64,000 nt of DNA from Closterium sp. NIES-65 (GCA_948144175.1 CANXME010002557.1:124001-188000), one strand, 5' to 3'. Shown: positions 53,825 through 64,000, numbered from the stretch's first letter. The notes: generated by a model from the letters alone, not told the origin. Program-made: numbers and translations.

Positions 53825-54044
53825 TGTTGAAATGTATTTGTATACTTTCATATAAATGCCTACAGTAACCTAGTGTAGTTATCTTAGTTCCTGCTAGGTG
53901 GTGTACCATTTGCCTTTCTTCATTCTTGCCTATTTGTACCCTTGAACCTATAGTGAAACCTCATTCTCTCGATACTTTTCACTCTACTCAACTTACTCGA
54001 ACTCAACTAGCTATGGCTCCTTTAGCCTAGCTAAGCTTTTGACA
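53825..54044 (+). repeat. 3' LTR of TRIM-like element 2
   Basis: 220 bp, nearly identical to 52,363-52,584. TTTAGGGGG lies just upstream as a likely polypurine tract. Confidence 0.92.
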
Positions 54045-54214
54045 GATGGGGGGGGGGCTGCGCAGCTGGACAGATATAGGGAACATTCCTGAAACGACAC
54101 TGGCACGGTTCGAACGGGCGGTGAACGAGAGTAATACGAGATACTTAGCACTGGTTATGGCAGGAGCAGAGGAGGAGAAGCCGAGTTCGGAGATACCTTC
54201 AGCACTAAAAGGAG

Positions 54215-55140
54215 GTGTTGGAGCAGTACAAGGATATGATGCCCGACAACCTACCTGCAGGCGTACCTCCAGCATGCATCCACGAGCACGAGATCGTGGA
54301 GGAACCAGGTGCGAAACCCGTCTCACGCGCACCATACCGACTGAGTCCGACCGAGCTGACAGACATGAAGAAACAGATAGAATATCTACTGGATAGACAA
54401 CTGTTCCGCCCATCCACCTCTCCCTACGGTGCATCGTTTCTCTTCACTCCAAAACCAGACGGCAGTTTACGGATGTGCATCGACTACCGCGCACTGAACA
54501 AACAGACAGTTCAAAACAAATACCCCGGACCGGACATAGACGACCTATTGGACCAACTGCGTGGTGCAACAGTCTTTTCAAAGCTGGACCTACGGTCGGG
54601 TTACTGGCAGATCAAGATGGCGGGCAACTCGATCCACAAGACGGCGTTCCGTACCAGATACGGCTCCTACGAATACTTGGTGATGCCGTTCGGACTCTGC
54701 AACGCACGAGCAACGTTTCAGGCGGAGATGAATCACATCTTACGACCCCTGCTGGAAGAGTGCGTGGTGGTGTACCTGGATGACATTCTCCTCTACTCCA
54801 AGAACATGAAGGAGCACGTGGAGCATCTGCGGAAGGTGTTCGAGATCCTGCGGAAAAACAAGCTCTACGTGAAGCTGTCGAAGAGCGACTTCGCCCTGAA
54901 GAAGGTGCAGTTTCTCGGGCACATGGTGAGTGCCGAGGACGTACACGTGGGCCCGTGGAAGATCGAAGCCGTCAAGAAGTGGAAAGTTCTGGAGAACGTG
55001 AAGGAGTTACTGGAGTTCCCAGGTTTCGCCAACTACTACAACAGGTTCGTGCCAAATTACGCTAAGATAGCAGCACCACTGACCGACCTAATGAAAAAGG
55101 ATACGCCCTACAAATGGGATACGCCTCATTAGCAAGCCAT
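54215..55140 (+). pseudogene. Reverse transcriptase of element N
   Basis: Ty3/gypsy RT: RAPYRLSPTELTDMKKQIEY, FTPKPDGSLRMCIDYRALNK, FSKLDLRSGYWQIKM, EYLVMPFGLCNARATFQ, the catalytic VVVYLDDILLYSK and KVQFLGHMVSAEDVHV, followed by the connection FANYYNRFVPNYAKIAAPLT. The long open frame is typical of chromoviruses. Confidence 0.93.
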
Positions 55141-55700
55141 GGAGCAACTACAGACAGCACTGACTACAGCGCCAGTACTCATCCTACCAGATCCAGACAA
55201 GGACTACGTGGTGGAAGCAGACGCTAGTGACCAAGCAGTCGGAGCAGTACTGATGCAGGATCACAGACGCGGTTTGCAGCCCATCGCCTACCTCAGTAAG
55301 AAGCTACACGGAGCAGAACTGAACTACCCCATCCATGAAAAGGAAGCCTTAGCGATAGTCATGGCCTTGAAGGCGTGGAGGTGTTACCTAGAGGGAGCCA
55401 AGACTACAGTCTATACTGACCACTGCAGTCTCAAATACCTGAAGTCGCAGCCGACACTCTCACGACGACAGGTCCGGTGGGTGGACTTCTTGGAAACCCA
55501 CTTCCACTATGACATCGTCTACAAGCCCGGACTACACAACAAGGCAGACGCGTTGAGCCGCCCCGGTCATATAGCAGGCATCCAGCTCGACGGGATGAAC
55601 CCTCTGCTCAAGGGTCTATTCCAACATGGATACTCCGTGGACGCAGAGATCGCTACAGCACTGACCAAGAAGCTAACCAGTGAGAGAAAGACTTAGCTGT
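55141..55700 (+). pseudogene. RNase H of element N
   Basis: VLILPDPDKDYVVEADASDQ (first acidic residue), GAVLMQDHRRGLQPIAYLSK, NYPIHEKEALAIVMALKAWR, VYTDHCSLKYL and LHNKADALSRPGH, the standard order for gypsy RNase H. Confidence 0.92.
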
Positions 55701-56620
55701 AAGGAAGGGTTCAGAAAAGATTTGGGTACCGAATTACGCCCCGCTACGGCAGATCCTATTGGTGGAGTTTCACGACATACCATACGCGGGACATTACGGG
55801 AGCAACAAAACGTTAGCGGGAACTGCAAAGTATTACTACTGGTCCGAGATGGCAGCAGACGTGCAGCAGTTTGTCACCTCACCTCATGCGACACGTGCTA
55901 GCGGATGAAGAGCAGCAAGCAGAAAAAAACAGGGTTATATCAGCCTCTACCCGTTTTGGAGCAGCCATGGCAAGTCGTTAGCCTCGACTTCATCACAGGA
56001 CTCCCTTCAACCTCACGGGGACATGATTCCATCCTCGTAGTAATCGATAAGTTCTAAAAAATGGGTCACTTCATCCCGACCAACGACACAGCTACAGTTG
56101 AAGCAACTGCTCGCCTCTTCTTCGACCGCATTATCACCATCCACGGCATCCCCGCTACACTCATCTCAGACAGAGACCCCAAATTCACGAGTAAATTCTG
56201 GAAGGAGCTCATGGGACTGTTGGGGACCAAACTTGCAATGTCCTCAGCATACCACCCACAAACTGATGTCTGGATAGAGCAACTCAATCAAGTGGTTGAA
56301 CAGTTATTGCGCACAGCTTGCAAAGACGACGTCAGCCACTGGGACACTCAATTACCAGCCCTAGAGTTTGCTTACAACAACGCGTCACATGCGGCCACAG
56401 GGAAAACTCCTTTCTTCATGTGTTATGAACGGAAATCACTCACACACAGCAGCCAACCGCACCGACACATGTCCAAGCCGCACATGACTCCATCACCACC
56501 ATGCAGCAGCTATGGGAGAAGACTTAGCGACGTCTCACCACGATGCAGAACTCCCATAAGCAGTACGCCGATCACCAGTGACGAGTTCACTCAGTAGTAG
56601 TCGGAGATCAGGTGCTTCTT
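55701..56620 (+). pseudogene. Integrase of element N
   Basis: A zinc-binding region near 55,740-55,910, then the core: MGHFIPTNDTATVEATARLF, LISDRDPKFTSKFWKELMGL, MSSAYHPQTD and LEFAYNNASHAATGKTPFF. This is the D-D-E catalytic fold of gypsy integrase. It is broken. Confidence 0.88.
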
Positions 56621-57046
56621 GACACGCGCAACTTCAACCTGTCCCAACTCCCATCCAAACTCCGGCCTCGCTTCTGTGGTCCTTTTCTCATTGAGGCACA
56701 GGTGACACCAGTAACATTCCGCTTGCGCTTACCTACTACTTGGAAGCTTCACAACGCTTTCCATGTTTAGCTACTGAAGCCCTACAAGGACCCCAACCAA
56801 CAGTTCCAGGGACGGCAGCTACCGCCACCACCACCTGTTCTCATACAGGATGAACCCGAGTACGAGATCGAGCGCGTTCTCACTCATCGGTGCCGCGGCG
56901 GCAAGGCCCTTGAGGTCCTGATACGCTGGACGGGATACGACCCCACTAAGGACAGTTAGGTTGTAGAAGCTGATATCGGCAACGCACGCCGTGCTCTCAA
57001 GAACTATCTTGTCAAGCAGGGTGTATCTCACGACACCCAGCTTTGA
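56621..57046 (+). pseudogene. Integrase tail and chromodomain of element N
   Basis: The GPF-like tail (LPSKLRPRFCGPFLIEAQVT near 56,650-56,705), KLHNAFHV, then EYEIERVLTHRCRGGKALEV, LIRWTGYDPTKDS and NARRALKNYL, which match a chromodomain. Chromodomains direct chromovirus insertion to marked chromatin. This identifies N as a chromovirus. Confidence 0.87.
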
Positions 57047-57076
57047 GGGGGGGACGCGAGAGAGTACGCCAACTTA

Positions 57077-57203
57077 TGTGTGAAGAATGGGGAATGGATG
57101 AACTAGCAAGCAGGTGGGTACAAGTAGGAAAACCTAGAAGTGTTGTACCCCATATTGTCTACCCCACTATAGCCTATAGAGACTATAGCATATGAGTTTG
57201 ACA
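57077..57203 (-). repeat. 3' LTR of element K
   Basis: 127 bp, closest to the LTRs of B (TGTCAAACTCATATGCTATA in coding sense). Confidence 0.9.
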
Positions 57204-57400
57204 CACCCCCATAGGCAAAGTGGGGGAGAACAAGAGGTCACAAGACCAGTCAAGCAAAGCAAAGCAAGCTCAGGGTGGATCATCACGTCACCACACAGTC
57301 CGAGCACAAAAGAAAGGTTTGAAGGCCAGTTCACATGCAAGATCATATATAAAGGTAAACAAGCAAGTGCAGGTATAGAAAGATCACAGTACAAGCAAGG
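57204..57400 (-). other. 3' untranslated region of element K
   Basis: Polypurine-tract hairpin beside the LTR (about 57,206-57,226) and GCAAA pentamers (TTTGC in coding sense), as in the other family 1 copies. Confidence 0.73.
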
Positions 57401-58417
57401 TCAAGAAGTGAGCAAGTGAGGCCAAGTAGGCACAAGACCTAGCATCGTACAGAAGCGCTGATGATCACAAGGCGGAAGTGCCTTGGTAAAGATATCAGCA
57501 GTGTTGGCCTCAGAGGCCAGGTAAGCAAGGCGCAGCTGACCACGCTGCTGCAGCTCACGAGCAAGGAAGTAGCGGAGAGCAATGTGCTTCGTTCTGTGCT
57601 CCAGTTTGTGCTCCCGACACAAGGCCAGCATGGCCTTGTTGTCTACGTACAGAACTGGAGGAGAACGAGGCGGCTCTCTTAGGCCAGTCAGCAGGTAGGT
57701 GAGCCAGCGTAGCTCCTGTGCAGCCATGGCCCCCGCATAGATCTCAGCCTCACAGCTAGAGCCGAGAACAGAAGACGAGCGGGTAGATCGCCACGAAACA
57801 GAGCCGGAACCAAGGTTGAAGGTGTAACCCTGTGACGACCGCTGCGTCGCCTGGTCGTCAGCCCGAGAAGCGTCTGCGTGACCTGTGAGGACCATTGAAC
57901 CTCCCCCTCCAAGCACTAGCCCCATGCCCGACGTACTGCACAAGTAGCGCAACACCCTCTTCGCTGCAGCCATGTGCTCTGGTCGGTGTCTCCCAGGAGC
58001 AACATAGCGTGCCAAGATGCTAAGAGGGTATGCAAGGTCAGGTCGAGTGCAGGTCATCAGGTACATGAGGCAGCCAACAAGCTCTGGGTACGAGCCACTC
58101 GGCTCTACGGTCTCATCCGAAGGCAGAGCTGAGAGCGAGTGGCGAGTAGACAGAGGAGTGGCCTGAGGCGAGGTATACGTGAAGTCGAAGCGCTGAAGGA
58201 CCTGCTGCACCATGTGTGACTGAGTCAGGGTAATGGTGCGCTCTGCTCTGTCCCGGGTGATCTGCAAGCCAAGGTAGCTGCGCAGTTCAACTAGGTCTGT
58301 GCACGTGTGTCTCTTCTGCAGCTAGGACTTCACGTGGGCGAGTCCAGCAGTGTCAGCAGTGGCAAAGACCAAGTCGTCGACGTACACGAGGATGTAGAAT
58401 TGCGGCAAAGAGGTGTC
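57401..58417 (-). CDS. RT C-terminus and RNase H of element K
   Basis: An open frame for most of its length: ITRDRAERTITLTQSHMVQQ, STRHSLSALPSDETVEPSGS, ELVGCLMYLMTCTRPDLAYP, LTGHADASRADDQATQ, CEAEIYAGAMAAQEL, VDNKAMLAL, RTKHIALRYFLA and SEANTADIFTKAL. It also includes the region equivalent to the YVDD site near 58,375-58,400. Confidence 0.9.
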
Positions 58418-58523
58418 TGTCACAAGATTGAATTCTCAATCGAAACTTGTCCCTCAAACTGAATGCAAGGCATTTTTATACTCGCAAAATACAAGGATAA
58501 TCGAGATAAAACGAACCTTCGGG
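58418..58523 (+). mobile_element. Element M: putative LTR start of an unidentified element
   Basis: 106 bp of AT-rich sequence unlike any other family here, beginning TGTCACAAGATTG exactly where the RT of K stops and ending where L begins. The TG start and the sharp break in K suggest the first part of an LTR inserted into K and then split by L. The far end is outside the window, so the family is unknown. Confidence 0.45.
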
Positions 58524-58655
58524 TGTGAAACAAAGAACGCGAATGAATCAACTATGAATGAAGTGAGTACATATAGGAAACCCTAATTGTGTTGTACCCC
58601 CTATGGGATACCCCACTATAGCCTACACAGCAGCATAAGCTATAATGTTCTGACA
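58524..58655 (-). repeat. 3' LTR of element L
   Basis: 132 bp. In coding sense it runs TGTCAGAACATTATAGC to CTTTGTTTCACA, close to the LTRs of E. Confidence 0.92.
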
Positions 58656-58890
58656 CACCCCCATAGGCAAAGTGGGGGAGAGCAAGGGGTCACAAGACCA
58701 GTCAAGGAAAGCAAAACAAAGCTCAGGGTGGATCACAAAGTCACCACACAGTTCCGAGCACAAGGTCAAGGCCACAAGGCCAGTTTCACATGCAAGAGGA
58801 GACATATATATATAAGGCTAGACAAGCAAGAGCAGGTATATATATATATGCAAGAGTAGAAGCAAGGTCAAGAGGTAAGTAAGTGAGGCA
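58656..58890 (-). other. 3' untranslated region of element L
   Basis: Polypurine-tract hairpin (about 58,658-58,678), pentamer run and TATATA tracts near 58,804-58,850. Confidence 0.75.
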
Positions 58891-60400
58891 AGACTGGGAC
58901 AAGTCCCAGCTGAGTGCAGAAACGCTGATGATCACAAGGTGGAAGTGCCTTGGTGAAAACATCAGCAGTGTTGGCTCTGAGGCCACGTACGCAAGTCGCA
59001 ACTGACCACGCTGCTGCAGCTCACGAGCAAGGAAGTAGCGGAGAGCAATGTGCTTCGTTCTGTGCTCAAGCGCTGCTCTCGACAGAAGGCCAGCATGGCC
59101 TTGTTGTCTACGTACAGCACTGGAGGAGAACGAGGCGGCTCTCCAAAGTCGGTCAGCAGGTAGGTGATGCCAGCGAAGCTGCTGTGCAGCCATGGCCCTG
59201 GCGTAGATCTCAGCCTCACAGCTGGAGCCGAGAACAGAAGACGAGCGAGTAGCCCGCCATAAGACAGAGCAAGAACCAAGGACTGAAGGTGTAACCCTGC
59301 GACGACAGCTGCGTAGCCTGGTCGTCAGCCCAAGAAGCGTCCGCGTGGCCAGTGAGGACCACTGGACTCCGCCCTCCAAGCACTAGCCCATGCCCGACGT
59401 ACTGCACAAGTAGCGCAACACCCTCTTCGCTGCAGCCATGTGCTCTGGTCGGTGTCTCCCAGGAGCAACATAGCGTGCAAGAATGCTAAGAGGGTATGCA
59501 AGGTCAGGTCAGTGTGCAGGTCATTAGGTACATGAGGCAGCCAACTAGCTCTGGGTACAGGCCACTCGACTCTACGGACTCATCCGAAGGCAGAGCTGAG
59601 AGCGAGTGGCGAGGTAGCCAGAGGAGTGGTCTGTGGCGAGGAGTACGTGAAGCCGAAGCGCTGAAGGACCTGCTGCACCATGTGTGAATGAGTCAAGGTA
59701 ATGGTGCGGCGTGCTCTGTCCCTGGTGATCTGCAAGCCAAGGTAGCTACGCAGTTCACCCAGGTCTGTGCACGTGTGTCTCTTCTGCAGCTCAGACTTCA
59801 CGTAGGCGAGTCCAGCAGTGTTAGCTGTGGCAAAGACCAAGTCGTCGACGTACACGAGGATGTAGAACGGCGGCAGAGAAGTGTCGGTGCGCAGAAACAA
59901 CGACGGGTCAGCAGTAGAGGGAGCAAACCCAAGAGCCGCAAGCGTAGTCCTCAGTGTGTCGTGCCACTCACGCGGTGCCTGTCGGAGACCGTAGACTGGC
60001 CGTCGGAGGCTCCACTAAGTGCCAGGAGGGAAAGTCCCAGTGAAGCCAGGTGGACGGCGCAGCTAGATCTCCTCGTGCAGGCTGCCCTGCAGAAAAGCAG
60101 TGCTGAAGTCAAGAGAGTGAAGCTCGTAGTCGCGTTGAGCGGCTATGTGTAGCAGCACCTGAAGAGTGGTGACCTTCGGGGTGGGAGAGAAGGTATGAAA
60201 GTAGTCAACTCCCTGCCGCTGACTGAAGCCACGAGCGACGTACCGCGCCTTGAAGACAGGTGGAGAGCCAAGCGGCCGCTTCACCCTGAAGATCCACATG
60301 CCACTGACGATGTTCGCCCCAGGAGGGGGAACCGCGTCAACGTAGGTGCCTGTGGACTTCCAGGAAGCCATCTTCTGCATCCATAGCTGCCTGCCACTGA
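58891..60400 (-). pseudogene. Reverse transcriptase and RNase H of element L
   Basis: Minus strand: GMWIFRVKRPLGSPPVFKAR (about 60,240-60,310), FSQRQGVDYFHTFSPTPKVT, LDFSTAFLQGSLHEEI, YVDDLVFATANTAGL (about 59,820-59,860), LTGHADASWADDQATQ, VRRQQGHAG-region RNase H and RTKHIALRYFLA. It is broken. Confidence 0.87.
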
Positions 60401-60409
60401 GAGGAGTAG

Positions 60410-61800
60410 GGACCCCTCTACGGCCTCCGCGTAAGAACGCGGAGTCGGGATGTCTAGTGCATCCGGGTCTCCCTCAGGGGCAAGCAGTACAGACGCGAGA
60501 TGGAGGTGAAGCAGCAGCCAGACACTGTAACTCCTCCTGCGTGTCCTCAAGGACGTCCGTGCCAAGAGCACACTCACCCCCAACGGACGGAGGACAGACA
60601 GACGGAGACTCAGCAACAAGACTAGCAGCGTAGTCGAGACGACAGCGAGCAGCAAAGTCGACAAGCTCAGCACTAAGAGCAGAGACGCAGCAGTGGACTC
60701 AAAAGAGGGGTCAGTGACAACAGTAGCAAGAAGACGCGTGACAGTAGGACTGGCAGCACGAAGAGAGTCCGACTCCGGGTCGGCAAGCGCAGGAAGAGAG
60801 GACTCAGGAGGAGAAGGCAAAGGGGCACGCGGAGGAGCAGTGGACTGACGCAGAGAACATTCAGTGCGTGCCCAGGGACAGGAGGAGGACGCTTGACGCG
60901 AACTGCGACCACTAGCGCGAGCAGCATGAACAGGCGACGCGGGGACGAGACGCACGCTCACGACGCTCAGCAAGACTCCAGTAGGACCAGTGTAAGGAGA
61001 GGGAGCAGGCAGTGGGGAGGCGGGCTCTAGCTGTGACTGTGACAGGACAAGCGGTGGACACTCTACAGTAGGAGAGAGACCAAGAACCTGCTGCAGGAGC
61101 GGAACGAAGTACATCCAAGGCCGCGCGGGGACTGCAGAAAACAAGCAGGGACAGCACCCAGCACCCTCAAACGGCAGCACCAGCGACGCAACAGCACCTC
61201 CAGCGGCACGACCTCCAGCAAGCGCTAGCAGCAGGACCACCGCAAGGAGAGACAGAAGCAGTCTCAGCACCAACGCCCTCAGGCAGCTCCAGCTCTAGTA
61301 GGACCCGCAGGTCCAGCACCTCCTGGGACCGCGGCACCAGCACCCTCACCGGCAGAAGAAAGCCCCAGCTCCAGCAGTACGCCATCCAGCGGCCTAGCAA
61401 ACCACTCGCGCAGCTCCTGTGGAGAGAGTGGCTCCCTCCGAGAACGGAGCACCCGGAGAACCTCCAGGCAGCAGCAGCGCCCGACACCACAAAGGGAGGT
61501 CCAGCGGCGCAGGCTCAGCACCTCCATGCTCAGCAGCTCCAGACGCTAGCACCCCCAGGCTCAGCAGCTCCCGACGCAGCACCCCCACGCTCAGCAGCTC
61601 CTAACGTAGTACCCCCTGACTCAGCACCCCCAGGACGTAGCACCCCCAGGATCAGCACCCCCGACGGCGCAGGCGTCCCCAGACTCAGCACCACCAGGCT
61701 CATCACCCCACTGCGCACTGGCACCCCCAGAGTCAGCACACCCTGGATCAGCACCCCGCAGCATTACCAAAGTCACCAGCACCCTCGAACGGCTCGACTT
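60410..61800 (-). repeat. Repetitive integrase-RT linker of element L
   Basis: Gly/Ala/Pro-rich linker including GAEPGG-type units near 61,500-61,720. The first part carries the PESSLPALADPESDSLRAAS segment shared with E and I. Confidence 0.75.
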
Positions 61801-62920
61801 GCGTCAACCTGGGACACACCTGAAGGGGTAGGACCCTGAGGGGGAAGGGGGTCTACCGGGTGGGGACCTGGCACGAGGAAGTGCGGCGGCGGGGGGAGGG
61901 AAGGAGTGCGGTAGGGAAGAGACGGTAGAAGGGGACTAACTCGTCAAACGTGACGTCCTAAGAGGACAAAACACGACGAGAGGAGGGGTGGTAGAACTGC
62001 CACCCTGGAGCATCAGGGGGGAAGCCAAGGAAGACACAGGGAGCAGCACGATGGGGACAGCTTGTCAACAGACAAGTCGCGGACAAACGCCCGAGATCCC
62101 CAGACACGGAACGCAGACGCATCGCCGACCTTTCCCAGTCCACAGCAGAGCTGGGGAGGTACGGACCTTCCCCAGCTGGAGAAACCTCTGGGTGAAGGTT
62201 GATCTGATGCACCGCGTACCGAATCCGCCAACGGCCACAGAAAATGGGGGGCAGCCGCATGCATCACTGGACGTACGAGCGACGTCCATGACCATGCCAA
62301 TGCGGCGCTCAGCAATCCCATTTTGCTGCGGAGAGTCCGGAAGCTAGTAAAGGTCTGGCGGATGCCTCGTGCACGACAGTAGTCTCGCAGAAGGCCAGAG
62401 GAGAACTCTCCGCTCGGTCAAAGTGCGACGCAGCAGAACAGGAATAGTCCGTAGCCGAAGCTCCTCCTGAGCTGGAGACGAGCTGCGCGGGATCCAGTCG
62501 ATCAACACCTCAGTGACATCACACTTGATGCGCAAGGGGAAGACTGTGGTGTAATTGCGATTAGTCGTCAACCACCAGCAAGAAGTAGCGCTCGTGACCC
62601 TGTCCATGGACGTGAGCCGGGCCCCACACGTCCATGTGAAGTGTCTGTAGAGGAGCCTCTGTTGGAGGAAACTGGGAGGAGTGGGGGGCAGCCCGGAGCC
62701 GCCCCTCGACACAAGGGATACAGGAAGGTCAAGCCCCGAAGGAAGGGGAGGGAGAGACCGGGGGAGACCAGAGACAAGGACACGGGAAGCCATGTCCCTA
62801 AGACGAGGAAAGAAGGGGTGGCCAAGACGGTGGTGCCACGGGAGAGTCTCGTGAGACAGGAGGCGACACGAGCAGGGGGCAGACTCAGGACCAGACCTGG
62901 ACGCAGCAGCAAACACCTGA
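61801..62920 (-). pseudogene. Integrase region of element L
   Basis: A decayed integrase on the minus strand: the WHHRLGHPFF zinc-site region near 62,810-62,840, HFTWTCGA-frame remnants near 62,620, the QQNGIAERR equivalent near 62,300 and AFVRDLSVDKLSP near 62,050-62,090. Confidence 0.82.
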
Positions 62921-63600
62921 CCCGACGCAGCTACCTAGCCAGACGCAGGGACAGGAGTAGACTCAGTGGTCAGGGTGTAGAGACTCGACCCCGGCCGACG
63001 TGAAAACGTGGCCAGGTGTCGGCCTATGCGTGCGTCCGAGCAGTGGGTCACCCGCTGACTCGCAGGAGTAAACTGGTGAACCCCCGCATCATGCAGGTCA
63101 GCACCACTCACCAAGTTCGTCGAGAACGAGGGGAGGTACAGACCAGACAGGGTGCCCGAGGGGGCAGCCGGACACGGGAGGACAGTGGAGAAGTGAGAGA
63201 GGACAGGACCCCCAGAGGGGTCAGCCAGGGAGACCGCAACCGACCGACCAAGCGGCGTGAGAGTGGTGCGGTCCCGAAAGAAGGAGCGAGAAGCCCCTGA
63301 GTTAAGCGTGAAGGTGAGGGAGGCCGAAGCCGACGCGGTACCTGAGAGCGCAGCCTCACCAGTACCTGAGAGCGCAGACGCCCTGGCACCTAGAGCAGCA
63401 GCCTCACAAGCACCTAGCGCAGCAGTACCAATGGCCGAGTCGGGCGGGAAACACCGGTAACAGTCACCCTCATCACTAATATTCACAGCATACATGGCAG
63501 CAAGGATAGCATCAAAGTCAAGATCAAAGATCGGTACGCCAGCCCTAGACAGCTCTCCCCAGCGGGAATCTCACTAGCCTCGGGGAACTGCTGACGCCAG
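62921..63600 (-). pseudogene. Protease region of element L
   Basis: MYAVNISDEGDCYRCFPPDS near 63,495, the A-L-G-A low-complexity stretch, FTLNSGASRSFFRDRTTLT near 63,260-63,310, VAVSLADPSGGPVLSHFSTV and LYLPSFSTNLVSGADLHDAG. Confidence 0.83.
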
Positions 63601-64000
63601 GCGTCCGTCAGGCGGCCAAAGCAGCGCTGGGTGGAGTTGGCATCCCCACACTGCTCACCCGCGCGGTTGCAGAAACAAAGAATTTAGGTGCACGGGCCAA
63701 AGCCCCCACCACGCTGACGCTGCGTGTACCACTCACGGAGCTGCTGAGGCGGGGGGACGTCCCGAGAACGCTGCTGCTGCTGCTGCTGGCGCTGACCACC
63801 ACCAGAGCCGCTCCGCTGCGGGGCACTACCCCGACCGGCTCCACCTCCTCCGCCACCGCCGCCTCCACCTCCGCCACCACCCGCCGCCTCCGCTCCCACC
63901 GCCGCCGCCGCCACCGCCTCCGCTTCCGCTGCCGCCACCACCGCCACCACCCCCGCCACCACTCCCACCGCCACCCCCACTCCCTCCGCCGCCTCCACCG
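63601..64000 (-). pseudogene. Gag C-terminus of element L (cut by window end)
   Basis: The expanded zinc knuckle region (about 63,610-63,700), QQLREWYTQRQRGGGFGPCT, a Gln run and the poly-glycine tract (63,845-64,000) running off the window. Confidence 0.82.

Larger units (their letters stand above)
52363..54044 (+). mobile_element. TRIM-like non-autonomous LTR element 2
   Basis: LTRs 52,363-52,584 (222 bp) and 53,825-54,044 (220 bp), nearly identical (a few differences, about 1-2%), so recent. An exact primer site TGGTATCAGAGC follows the 5' LTR and a purine run precedes the 3' LTR. The 1.24-kb interior encodes no protein domain. It has GC-rich tandem repeats, a nested hairpin and G/C runs. 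It is inserted in the pol region of N. It looks structurally whole and is related to the element at 2,875 and the solo LTR at 1,811. Instead of a 5-bp target repeat it is flanked by a 47-bp duplication of N. Confidence 0.87.
54045..57076 (+). mobile_element. Element N, segment 2: Ty3/gypsy chromovirus pol and 3' end
   Basis: Resumes with a 47-bp repeat of the sequence just before the TRIM, then reverse transcriptase, RNase H, integrase and chromodomain. It ends with a purine run and a short remnant of the 3' LTR (about 57,053-57,076; GCGAGAGAGTACGCCAACTT resembles the 5' LTR start), where element K is inserted. Confidence 0.88.
57077..58417 (-). mobile_element. Element K: Ty1/copia family 1, 3' part
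   Basis: A minus-strand element with a 127-bp 3' LTR (57,077-57,203), 3' untranslated region, RNase H and the later part of reverse transcriptase. It is cut at 58,417 by another insertion; the rest lies beyond L. Inserted in the 3' LTR of N. The visible coding part is nearly whole. Confidence 0.87.
58524..64000 (-). mobile_element. Element L: Ty1/copia family 1, runs off the window
   Basis: A minus-strand element with a 132-bp 3' LTR (58,524-58,655), 3' untranslated region, RNase H, reverse transcriptase, linker, integrase, protease and the C-terminal gag up to the poly-glycine tract at the window edge. Its LTR is closest to that of E. It is broken, with many small breaks, more than in B, E, F or I. 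Flank TCGGG (58,519-58,523) is the expected target repeat; the partner is outside. Confidence 0.9.

Noticed and set aside
56066-56287. Minus-strand open frame opposite the integrase of N
   Set aside because: It is the antisense of a well-supported integrase core with conserved catalytic motifs on the plus strand.

Overview
The window is eukaryotic nuclear DNA, almost entirely a stack of LTR retrotransposons nested inside one another, with one spliced host gene in the middle. The host gene (26,726-28,346, minus strand, eight exons) encodes a mitochondrial coiled-coil protein of the CCDC90/MCUR1/FMP32 (DUF1640) family. Its sequence reads most like the land-plant members. That, the Ty1/copia and chromovirus types present and the initiator-Met-tRNA-like primer sites suggest a green-lineage genome. 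My recollection is that glycine-rich-gag copia elements of this kind are abundant in streptophyte algae such as Closterium or Chara, but the species is an inference.

Two copia families dominate. Family 1 (elements A, B, E, F, H, I, J, K, L) has very short LTRs (about 117-132 bp), a long GC-rich leader of tandem repeats, a gag with a poly-glycine segment and an expanded zinc knuckle, and a conserved hairpin at the 3' polypurine tract. Family 2 (elements C and D) has LTRs of about 445 bp and a canonical CCHC knuckle. There is also one Ty3/gypsy chromovirus (N), two small non-autonomous LTR elements (TRIM-like), one solo LTR and one old, decayed copia copy (G). All autonomous elements are fossils with several to many breaks.

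Layout. 1-699: 3' end of A, inserted into C. 700-13,431 plus 26,484-26,539: element C (minus), the outermost element on the left; it holds A, B (1,402-9,963) and, within its 5' LTR, D (13,432-26,478). B itself holds a solo LTR (1,811-2,069) and a TRIM-like element (2,875-3,813). D holds E (17,150-24,081). Perfect 5-bp target duplications support B (TACGA), D (CACTT), E (ATGGT), F (CAAAG), I (CAAGA), the solo LTR (CCTTG) and the first TRIM (CGTAG).

26,540-29,639: host gene island. 29,640-38,955: old copia G (minus), split by F (30,587-37,932). 38,956-41,688: copia H (plus). 41,689-51,193: copia J (plus), split by I (42,940-50,613) and then interrupted by the chromovirus N (51,194-57,076). N carries the second TRIM (52,363-54,044). 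K enters N's 3' LTR, a barely sampled LTR element M enters K, and L (58,524 to the window end) enters M. The right side is therefore a stack of five levels: J, N, K, M, L. LTR divergence read by eye agrees with the order: the inner insertion E (about 2%) looks younger than its host D (about 5%).
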